Source of the DNA: Pseudomonadota bacterium
GTDB taxonomy: Bacteria > Pseudomonadota > Alphaproteobacteria > Rhizobiales > Hyphomicrobiaceae
Length of the DNA: 13,288 nucleotides
Direction: 5' to 3'
Assembly (NCBI GenBank): GCA_023426855.1
Contig: JAEZBU010000341.1
Coordinates: 1 to 13,288 of the forward strand
In this document: in pieces, positions 7,776 through 13,288 of the stretch
Layout: every line of letters begins with the position of its first letter
Numbering within the stretch: the stretch's first letter is position 1
Position numbers and translations under genes: made by a program
Notes under the pieces: model-generated
Databases searched by the model: none
What the model was told of the DNA's origin: nothing
What the model saw: the letters and a program-made list of their open reading frames with translations, nothing else

Positions 7776-8330
7776 CTACGGGAATATCGTTGGGAGATCA
7801 CTAAGGGGCCCGAGCTTGGTGTCCTTGGCTGACAGCGTTTCTGCCGAAGCGACCGACGGCCAGGCGATGCCAAGGGCCGGGTCGTTCCAAATAATGCCGC
7901 CTTCGCTCTCAGGGCTGTATCCGTGCGTCACCGCGTACCAGACCTCGGTCTCCGGCGCCAACGTGCAAAAGCCGTGCGCGAAGCCAGCGGGAATCCAAAG
8001 TTGTGTGTCGCGCTCGCCTGTCAGCTCGATCGAGACGTGCCGGCCGAATGTCGGCGAAGATCGGCGCAGGTCGACGGCAACATCGAAAATCGCGCCGCGC
8101 ACACACCGAACGAGCTTGCCTTGTGCGGCCGGCGGTGCCTGGAAATGCAAACCCCGGATCGTGCCGACCTGACGGGACAAAGACTGATTGTGCTGAACGA
8201 ACTGAACGTTGCCGGCGTGCTTGCGAAACAGCTCATCGCGAAACAATTCCACGAAGTGGCCGCGGTCGTCACTGTACCGCTTCGGCGTGATTTTGATCAC
8301 GTCGGGAATATCACTTGGCTCGAAAATCAC
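7776..8330 (-). CDS. rmlC: dTDP-4-dehydrorhamnose 3,5-epimerase (RmlC)
   Basis: Third step: double epimerisation at C3 and C5 of the 4-keto-6-deoxyglucose intermediate. This cupin enzyme has GTIRGLHFQ with catalytic His62, IPAGFAHGF (113-121), WYAVT with Tyr132, and LSAKD ending at Asp170, the partner of the catalytic His. From GTG 8330 the protein is 184 residues, the usual length, and active-site numbering falls on or within one residue of that in well-studied RmlC proteins, which supports this start. The frame is open upstream to a TTG at 8393 (205 residues), but the extra residues do not resemble the family. A 14-base direct repeat straddles the start (8310-8323 and 8326-8339). First gene of the rmlCBDA operon, divergent from the GT4 gene. 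Confidence 0.95.
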   Translation of the reverse strand: MIFEPSDIPDVIKITPKRYSDDRGHFVELFRDELFRKHAGNVQFVQHNQSLSRQVGTIRGLHFQAPPAAQGKLVRCVRGAIFDVAVDLRRSSPTFGRHVSIELTGERDTQLWIPAGFAHGFCTLAPETEVWYAVTHGYSPESEGGIIWNDPALGIAWPSVASAETLSAKDTKLGPLSDLPTIFP

Positions 8331-8341
8331 TTGGCTCGATT
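8310..8341. repeat. 16-bp tandem duplication over the rmlC start
   Basis: ATCACTTGGCTCGA occurs at 8310-8323 and again at 8326-8339, a period of 16 bases. The units differ only in their last two bases (AA, TT). On the minus strand the upstream unit supplies the likely GTG start at 8330; the equivalent GTG of the inner unit is out of frame. Confidence 0.85.
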
Positions 8342-8440
8342 CCGATTTGAGTGTGCACCGCCGAGTGATCGGCTGGATAACGTGAATCTGCAAGTCAAAA
8401 TGGTACGCAAAGTTTACGAGTTATTCTGAGGGCAAATTCT

Positions 8441-8460
8441 CGGTAAACAACTGTTTACCG
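8441..8460. promoter_or_regulatory. Perfect 20-bp dyad, candidate shared operator
   Basis: CGGTAAACAACTGTTTACCG has 9-bp perfect arms around two central bases, the usual shape of a site for a dimeric helix-turn-helix regulator. It lies about 110 bases upstream of rmlC and 120 bases upstream of the GT4 gene. It lacks a GC-rich stem and U-tract, so a terminator is unlikely. Confidence 0.6.
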
Positions 8461-8541
8461 TATATCGACGTTATTGAAATAGTCTTGCCGGCGCGTCGCG
8501 AAATTGTACGTGAGTCCGTAACCGAATTAACGCCGTATAGA

Positions 8542-8555
8542 TCGCACGTGTGCGA
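8542..8555. promoter_or_regulatory. Dyad TCGCAC-GT-GTGCGA near the GT4 start
   Basis: Perfect 6-bp arms around two bases, ending 25 bases before ATG 8581. The sequence differs from the GTTTAC dyad, so it would bind a different protein, or it may be a 5' leader hairpin. Function unknown. Confidence 0.35.
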
Positions 8556-8580
8556 CACCTAAGATCCGCGATGGTCTGGG

Positions 8581-9927
8581 ATGTTGAGTGCTGTGGCGTT
8601 GGAAAGCGAATGCGAACGGCTGGTTGAAGCGCGCCATGAGCGCGGGCCGCTAGAGCGTAACTGCGCGTCAGCAGAGCGCGCGCGTCCGTCCAATGTGCGC
8701 GTGGCATATCTCGTCAACCAATACCCAAAGGTCAGCCACACATTCATCCGTCGCGAAATCCTCGCACTCGAGCGCGCCGGCGTACCGGTGACGCGCATTT
8801 CGACCAGAGGATGGGACGATAAGGATCTTGTAGATCCCGATGATGTCGCGGAACAGTCCATAACGCATTACATCATGAAGGACGGCGTTTCTGGATTGCT
8901 CAAAGCGACCGTCGGCGCGTTCATGCGGGCGCCGCGCGCCGTTATCGGCGCATGCGTCGAGGCATTGCGGATGTCGCGCAAATCCGATCGTCCGCTGCTC
9001 ATTCATCTGGCGTACGTTGCGCAGGCCTGCCGGATGCTGGAATGGACGAGAGCGGAGCGTATAACCCACATCCACGCGCATTTTGGCACAAATCCTGCCG
9101 AGGTGGCGATGTACGTCCGGCTGCTTGGTGGGCCGGCCTACAGTTTCACTGTGCATGGTCCGGATGAGTTCGATAAGGGGCATTGCCTCAACCTCGACAA
9201 GAAAATCGGCCGCTCGAAATTCATCGTGGCGGTCAATTCTTATTGCCGGGCTCAGATGTTCCGGCGCTGCGCCGAGGCCGATTGGCGCAAGGTCAAACAG
9301 GTCCATTGCGGCCTTGAGCGCGCGTTTTACGAAGCGGCTGCGATGCCGGTTCCGGCCGAGAGGCGGCTGGTTTGCGTCGGTCGCTTATGCGAACAGAAGG
9401 GCCAGCTTCTCCTCGTCGAGGCATTTGCCCAGGTCCAAAATGCCCTGGGCGACTGTCATCTCGTTCTTGCCGGCGACGGGGAAATGCGCGGCGAAATCGA
9501 GGCCAAGATCGCGGCGCTTGGAATAAAGGATTCAGTAACCATCACGGGATGGATCAGCAGCAGTCAGGTCCGGGATGAAATACTGGCGTCGCGTGCGCTG
9601 GTGCTGCCGAGCTTTGCTGAAAGTCTTCCAGTCGTCATTATGGAAGCGATGGCCCTGCGCCGGCCCGTTATTACAACCTATGTCGCCGGAATTCCGGAAT
9701 TGGTTATTCCCGGCGACACCGGGTGGCTGGTGCCTGCGGGGAGTATCACGCCCCTGGCACAGGCTATGCAGGCTTGTCTCTCGGCGGATGCTGATGATCT
9801 GCAGCGCATGGGCAACGCGGGATATGCGCGTGTCGTCGTGCGCCATTCGGCCGATATTGAGGCAGCGCGCCTGGCGCGGCTGTTCGAAAGTGAGACGGTG
9901 AGCAGTGAGATTGAAGAATGGTGTTGA
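8581..9927 (+). CDS. GT4 family glycosyltransferase
   Basis: A 448-residue retaining GT-B enzyme that should add a sugar to the growing lipid-linked oligosaccharide at the cytoplasmic membrane face. The N-terminal domain starts at VRVAYLVNQYPKVSHTFIRREI (39-60), followed by THIHAHFG and SFTVHGPDEFD. The C-terminal donor domain has RRLVCVGRLCEQKGQLLLVEAF, then VLAGDGEMR, and the E-X7-E motif as E347 and E355 in SFAESLPVVIMEAM. The first 38 residues before the GT fold are hydrophilic, unusual, and not preceded by a clear Shine-Dalgarno; a start at GTG 8695 or 8701 would remove them but also lacks a visible site. First gene of the plus-strand operon; its last 10 bases overlap the next gene. Donor sugar unknown; rhamnose is possible given the divergent rml genes. 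Confidence 0.93.
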   Translation: MLSAVALESECERLVEARHERGPLERNCASAERARPSNVRVAYLVNQYPKVSHTFIRREILALERAGVPVTRISTRGWDDKDLVDPDDVAEQSITHYIMKDGVSGLLKATVGAFMRAPRAVIGACVEALRMSRKSDRPLLIHLAYVAQACRMLEWTRAERITHIHAHFGTNPAEVAMYVRLLGGPAYSFTVHGPDEFDKGHCLNLDKKIGRSKFIVAVNSYCRAQMFRRCAEADWRKVKQVHCGLERAFYEAAAMPVPAERRLVCVGRLCEQKGQLLLVEAFAQVQNALGDCHLVLAGDGEMRGEIEAKIAALGIKDSVTITGWISSSQVRDEILASRALVLPSFAESLPVVIMEAMALRRPVITTYVAGIPELVIPGDTGWLVPAGSITPLAQAMQACLSADADDLQRMGNAGYARVVVRHSADIEAARLARLFESETVSSEIEEWC

Positions 9928-11111
9928 TCGATATCGCTGTAACGATCCTCCTGTTGCTGGGCATTCTTCTGCTAATTCCCTCTGCGATGTTTTTCGCCGA
10001 AGTTGTCGCTGGAAGGTTGCCGTCACGCGATCCCGAAGCGCCTTCATTAGCCCAGCAACCGCGACTGGCGGTATTGGTGCCGGCTCACAACGAAGATTCT
10101 GTAATTGCTGGAACGTTGCAGGCTCTCCGCTCACAGTTAGCTCCCGCCGACAGACTCCTGGTCGTTGCCGATAACTGCAGCGACAGCACCGCTGCTATCG
10201 CGAAATCCGAAGGCGCCGAGGTTGTCGAACGGCTCGATGCGCACCGTCGTGGTAAGAGCTATGCGCTGGATTTCGGTGTCCGGCATCTCGAGGACGATCC
10301 GCCGGATGTTGTTATCGTCATCGACGCCGACTGTATTCCGGACAAAGGCACGTTAAAGGCGTTAGGCCGTCATGCTGTTGCACTGAACCGGCCTATACAG
10401 GCGCTCTATGTGATCAGGCCCCCCAAAGGTGCGGTGTCACGATATCTGCTTATCGCCGGATTTGCTGCCAAGGTTAAGAATGTCTTGCGCCCCCTGGGCG
10501 CGCAGAGCCTGGGGCTGCCATGTCAGCTGATGGGGACGGGCATGGCGTTTCCTTGGCCTATCATCTCTGCTGCGGACTTGAAGTCCGGAGAGCTGGCGGA
10601 AGATCTGGTGCTCGGCCTCGATCTGGCACGGCAAGGGTATGCGCCAGAGCTTTGCGCGTCCGCGCGAGTGGTCAGCGAGTTTCCGTTGAATTCGGAGGGG
10701 CAGGGTTCGCAAAGGGCGCGTTGGGAAGCTGGCCATATCCAGACTATTGCCCGTCATGTGCCGGGATTACTGTTCGCTGGTTTGCGTCAGAGGGATATGC
10801 GCCTTCTGGGGCTGGCAATCGATGCCATGGTTCCACCGGTGGCGCTGCACCTGATGCTGGTCGCACTACTGAGCCTCGCCTCTTTGATAGCTCTTTTGGC
10901 TGGCGGCATATGGGCGCCGCTCTTCATCGCGATGTTGGCCGCGGCTTTCCTGGGCTTTGGGGTGTTCGTTGCCTGGTGGAAGGTCGGGCGCGATAACCTC
11001 TCGCTGGTCGAACTGGCGAAAGCCGCTGGTTATATCTTATCAAAAATACCGCTGTATGCTCAGATCGTCATGGGTCGGCATGTTTCTTGGATCAGGACGA
11101 AAAGGGACTGA
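9918..11111 (+). CDS. Membrane GT2 family glycosyltransferase (EpsO/BcsA-like fold)
   Basis: A 397-residue inverting GT-A enzyme anchored in the inner membrane. A membrane segment spans about residues 5-27. The catalytic domain has VLVPAHNED (52-60), VADNCSDST (83-91) with Asp85, RRGKSYAL (110-117), metal-binding DAD (136-138), the catalytic ED pair (228-229) and QRARW (265-269), matching the Q-x-x-R-W motif of processive synthases. Two or three C-terminal membrane segments lie at about 300-328 and 332-353, fewer than in BcsA. The RGKxYAL pattern and overall plan resemble EpsO-like enzymes of exopolysaccharide clusters. The ATG at 9918 overlaps the GT4 stop (ATGGTGTTGA), implying translational coupling. 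Whether it polymerises or adds one sugar is not shown. Confidence 0.93.
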   Translation: MVLIDIAVTILLLLGILLLIPSAMFFAEVVAGRLPSRDPEAPSLAQQPRLAVLVPAHNEDSVIAGTLQALRSQLAPADRLLVVADNCSDSTAAIAKSEGAEVVERLDAHRRGKSYALDFGVRHLEDDPPDVVIVIDADCIPDKGTLKALGRHAVALNRPIQALYVIRPPKGAVSRYLLIAGFAAKVKNVLRPLGAQSLGLPCQLMGTGMAFPWPIISAADLKSGELAEDLVLGLDLARQGYAPELCASARVVSEFPLNSEGQGSQRARWEAGHIQTIARHVPGLLFAGLRQRDMRLLGLAIDAMVPPVALHLMLVALLSLASLIALLAGGIWAPLFIAMLAAAFLGFGVFVAWWKVGRDNLSLVELAKAAGYILSKIPLYAQIVMGRHVSWIRTKRD

Positions 11112-11117
11112 GCCGAC

Positions 11118-11867
11118 ATGACATTATTCGATAAAACATTTGTTCGCGGATTCGGTAGCCGCTCAGCAGCTTCGAACGTGTTCCGGAGCGAGGCTGCCAA
11201 TAATATCTCGAACGGAACGGTTCCGCCGAGCCAGACGCGCGCGGCGCAGGGGGCAGGTGAAACAGAAATGTCATCAGGCGGTGATGATAAAAGCAGTATG
11301 TTAACGCCCGTTGTCGCGCTTGCCGATAAGCGGTCGGCACGGATCATAGGTGTTACGAGCTGCCAATCGAACGCTGGCGTGAGCGTCATTGCGCGAAAGC
11401 TGGCCCAGGCGTTTTCCAGCTTCGGACGCAGGTCGTTGCTCGTTGACGCAAGCCGGCTGGCGCCGATCGCGCCGGTTACAGATCGCAACGGGTCGGCGCA
11501 CAGTGATCGCGGGATCTATAATCCGGTTTGCGACGGCCAAATAGATGTCCTGGATCTGGCAACAGTTCCTGATTGGCCGGTCGATTCGCGGGAGGAATGC
11601 CGAAAGGCGTTGGATGGGCTCGCGCGCAACTCCTACACGGTAATCGTAGATCTCCCCCCGATCATACAGCCGTCGGGGAAGCCGACGCTGCTCATGGCAT
11701 CAGCGGGGGCGGCCTGTGATCTAACTTTTCTCGTATGCCTGAGTGGAAAAACTGAGCGCAGCTCACTGAATGCCGCGGTTGAAGCAGCTGGTATTTTTGG
11801 GATGACCATGGGCGGCATTATCTTGAACGACTGGCAATTGCCGATGAGTGGAATGCTCGAGCAGTAG
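11118..11867 (+). CDS. CpsD/CapB-like P-loop protein with degenerate Walker A (possible pseudokinase)
   Basis: A 249-residue protein shaped like the cytoplasmic tyrosine-kinase half of polysaccharide co-polymerases. After a low-complexity hydrophilic N-terminus (1-70) come RIIGVTSCQSNAGVSVIARKLAQAF (75-99), the place of the Walker A loop; SLLVDAS (106-112), the place of Walker A'; and VIVDLPP (175-181), a Walker B-like strand with Asp178. In active members the loop reads G-E-G-K-[ST]; here it is N-A-G-V-S, with Val88 in place of the lysine, and only one Asp (110) remains in A'. The C-terminus has no tyrosine cluster; the protein has only two tyrosines (134, 173). It should bind ATP poorly if at all and is probably a partner or regulator of the Wzz-like protein. 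It starts six bases after the GT2 stop; ATG 11268, preceded by AGGTG, is an alternative start. Confidence 0.8.
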   Translation: MTLFDKTFVRGFGSRSAASNVFRSEAANNISNGTVPPSQTRAAQGAGETEMSSGGDDKSSMLTPVVALADKRSARIIGVTSCQSNAGVSVIARKLAQAFSSFGRRSLLVDASRLAPIAPVTDRNGSAHSDRGIYNPVCDGQIDVLDLATVPDWPVDSREECRKALDGLARNSYTVIVDLPPIIQPSGKPTLLMASAGAACDLTFLVCLSGKTERSSLNAAVEAAGIFGMTMGGIILNDWQLPMSGMLEQ

Positions 11868-11871
11868 CTGA

Positions 11872-11899
11872 CAAAAGCCGCTGTTCGGCGAAGCTTTTG
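11872..11899 (+). other. Hairpin between the CpsD-like and Wzz-like genes
   Basis: CAAAAGC (11872-11878) pairs with GCTTTTG (11893-11899), and CGC (11879-11881) with GCG (11888-11890) after a two-base bulge. No U-run follows, so it is a poor terminator. It sits in the only sizeable gap of the operon (57 bases) and could affect mRNA processing or translation of the next gene. Confidence 0.4.
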
Positions 11900-11924
11900 G
11901 CGACTGCAGTGTGGAGTATATGCG

Positions 11925-12986
11925 GTGAGCTTTAGTATCGAATTCATTCGTGAACTGTTGGTCGCGTCCATAGATGTCTTGCGTCGGCGCTGGAAGCTTA
12001 TGTGTATTCCGGTCGTCATTGTGGGCATTCTGGCTGCGGTGGCCGTACAGTTTGCGCCCACAAAATACACCGCGAAAGCGCTGATCCTGTTGCAAGGCGC
12101 CAATCGCGCGAATGCCGGATATGGCGGTGGCGGCATTCAGCGGTCGCAGATGCTGGAGCAGGTGGGCGCCATTGATGCCTGGATCAAAAGCGATCACGTA
12201 TTGGCTGGTTTGCTGCCGCAGCTAAGCGCTTTCGAAGTACCGGATAGTCCGGCCGAGGCTCAGATCCAAATGCGCGTATTTCGCGCTTCCTTAACGCTCG
12301 AGTTGATGGGCGGAAGCGCCCTCGAATTGCGCCTTCAGAGTGCGAACCGCGAAGGCGTTGCACGCGATCTGGAAATCATCATTGCACGCGTGATGGAAGG
12401 ATTGACCGGACCGGATCAAAGTATCTTTAGCGCATCGCAGTTTGTCGTCATGCAGCGCAGCGATGCGATGGAGACTGCGGAAAAGTCATTGCTGGCTGCG
12501 ATAGATAGATTCAACCCATCCGCCGCGTCGGGGATCCGAGGACAGCTCGACCGCATCTGGGACCTGACGCATCAGCCGGGTGCGGCCGCCGGGAATGGCA
12601 ATGGGGCCGCCGCGCTAACGCAGTTGCGCCGGGAGATCTCGACCGATGCCAGCATCGTGGGTGAGCTTGAACGTCTGAACGCGACGTATCGCGACGCGCG
12701 GGATAGATACATGGCCGCGTCCACCCAGGCTGCTACGGGTCGGACGAACTACGTCGGAATTTTCGATGCGCCGGATAATCTTCTGGTTGTCGGGCGACCG
12801 GAAGATCCGATCATCGGCGAAAGTTCAGCCAAGAAAATTGCAATCGCTGGAATTCTGCTCAGCATTATGATCAGCGGCGGCTTGGTTGCACTGACAGAAT
12901 TGTTTTTCGGTCCGCTGCGCGTCCGGAAGGAGTACGAAGCGGCATCGGGATTGCCGGTCGTCGCGCGTGTTGGCCGTGGATCCTGA
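11925..12986 (+). CDS. Wzz-type polysaccharide co-polymerase (chain-length determinant), no kinase domain
   Basis: A 353-residue inner-membrane protein of the Wzz/GumC/ExoP N-terminal type, which sets polymer length and couples synthesis to export. A cytoplasmic N-terminus is followed by membrane segment 1 (about 24-44), a largely periplasmic region (45-302) with predicted helices, and membrane segment 2 (about 304-327). The stretch before segment 2 (DAPDNLLVVGRPEDP) is a weak version of the usual proline-rich motif. After segment 2 come about 25 residues with RVRKEYEAASGLPVVARVG, which resembles the linker preceding the fused kinase in Wzc/ExoP proteins, and then the stop. The protein thus ends where a kinase domain would begin. 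GTG 11925 is chosen because GGAG stands eight bases upstream. The CpsD-like gene just before it is the likely partner, in reversed gene order. Confidence 0.88.
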   Translation: MSFSIEFIRELLVASIDVLRRRWKLMCIPVVIVGILAAVAVQFAPTKYTAKALILLQGANRANAGYGGGGIQRSQMLEQVGAIDAWIKSDHVLAGLLPQLSAFEVPDSPAEAQIQMRVFRASLTLELMGGSALELRLQSANREGVARDLEIIIARVMEGLTGPDQSIFSASQFVVMQRSDAMETAEKSLLAAIDRFNPSAASGIRGQLDRIWDLTHQPGAAAGNGNGAAALTQLRREISTDASIVGELERLNATYRDARDRYMAASTQAATGRTNYVGIFDAPDNLLVVGRPEDPIIGESSAKKIAIAGILLSIMISGGLVALTELFFGPLRVRKEYEAASGLPVVARVGRGS

Positions 12987-13019
12987 CATTAATCGCTTCG
13001 ATGAAATGGGAGGGGCACC

Positions 13020-13288
13020 GTGATTGTCAGCTTGCTGCGCTGCGTTTTTGTGGTTGCCCTTCTTGGGTCGTTGAACGGCGCACGTGCTGAAACCGTAGGG
13101 CAGTTCGACGCCGCCAGCGGCTTGTTCAAGATCTATCGCGGCGGCGCGCCCGTCGTTGAGGCCAGTTTCCAGTTTTGGCGCGGCGATTGGCAATGGGCAG
13201 CGCTTTCCACGGTGAGCGAGGTTGCCGAACCGGCACGGCGCTATACGTTCAATACGCGTGATTTGCGCGACGGCTTGACGATTTCGGG
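13020..13288 (+). CDS. Secreted protein of unknown function, N-terminal part, cut by right edge
   Basis: GTG 13020 opens a frame of 89 codons with no stop before the window ends. It is preceded by GGGAGGGG (13008-13015), four bases before the start, the strongest Shine-Dalgarno in the operon. The N-terminus is a typical signal peptide: an Arg in the short n-region, a hydrophobic run (about 8-17), and a likely signal peptidase I site at ARA-ET (21-23). The mature part is rich in aromatic residues and begins with ETVGQFDAASGLFKIY. I do not recognise a family. It begins 33 bases after the Wzz-like stop and so probably shares the operon; a periplasmic or surface role in polymer handling is inference. 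Confidence 0.75.
   Translation, partial: MIVSLLRCVFVVALLGSLNGARAETVGQFDAASGLFKIYRGGAPVVEASFQFWRGDWQWAALSTVSEVAEPARRYTFNTRDLRDGLTIS

Larger units (their letters stand above)
8331..8580. promoter_or_regulatory. Divergent control region between rmlC and the GT4 gene
   Basis: About 250 bases, AT-richer than the genes, between the divergent rmlCBDA and glycosyltransferase operons. It holds the 20-bp dyad at 8441-8460, an extra GTTTAC half-site at 8412-8417 within a degenerate copy (8401-8420), and a second perfect dyad at 8542-8555. A TATAGA (8536-8541) resembles a -10 box toward the GT4 gene but has no good -35 partner at 17 bases. Both operons could be controlled together from here. Confidence 0.5.

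Noticed and set aside
8668..9306. Minus-strand 212-codon frame
   Set aside because: Antisense to the GT4 gene, whose motifs are complete; no independent support.
1..13288. CRISPR array, tRNA, rRNA or insertion sequence
   Set aside because: No regularly spaced repeats, no tRNA cloverleaf, no transposase frame and no terminal inverted repeats with target duplication were seen.

Overview
The window reads as part of an extracellular or capsular polysaccharide locus from a Gram-negative bacterium. It is GC-rich, uses GTG starts freely, and combines a polyprenyl-phosphate sugar-1-phosphate transferase, a complete dTDP-L-rhamnose pathway and a Wzz-type chain-length protein. An alphaproteobacterium is my best guess from general character; nothing in the window fixes the taxon. 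There are no rRNA, tRNA, CRISPR or IS signatures.

Layout, left to right. (1) 1-1724, minus strand: the N-terminal 574 residues of a large type I modular polyketide synthase (intact ketosynthase, then the start of an acyltransferase), running off the left edge. (2) 1725-2079: divergent intergenic region. (3) 2080-2835, plus: WecG/TagA/CpsF (GT26) glycosyltransferase ending in a perfect 12-bp terminator, which faces a second terminator serving the next gene. (4) 2975-4441, minus: polyprenyl-phosphate hexose-1-phosphate transferase (WcaJ/GumD type). (5) 4442-4880: AT-rich non-coding region with several inverted repeats. (6) 4881-8330, minus: compact rmlC-rmlB-rmlD-rmlA operon. (7) 8331-8580: divergent control region with a 20-bp perfect dyad and repeated GTTTAC half-sites. 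(8) 8581-13288, plus: GT4 glycosyltransferase, membrane GT2 glycosyltransferase, a CpsD-like P-loop protein without a recognisable Walker A lysine, a Wzz-like chain-length protein, and the start of a secreted protein of unknown function cut by the right edge.

How it fits together: the WcaJ/GumD-type enzyme would load the first sugar phosphate onto undecaprenyl phosphate. The GT26 enzyme is a good candidate for the second sugar, as GumM is after GumD in xanthan. RmlABCD supply dTDP-L-rhamnose, and the GT4 and GT2 enzymes add further residues. The Wzz-like protein and its CpsD-like neighbour would control polymer length or export. Flippase, polymerase and outer-membrane export genes are not in the window. 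Whether the PKS belongs to the same pathway is unresolved.

Most unusual points: the CpsD-like protein that has lost its nucleotide-binding lysine and tyrosine cluster and lies upstream of a Wzz protein ending where a kinase domain is normally fused; the GTTTAC dyad array between the rhamnose operon and the glycosyltransferase operon; a 16-bp tandem duplication at the rmlC start; and a type I PKS bordering a polysaccharide locus.
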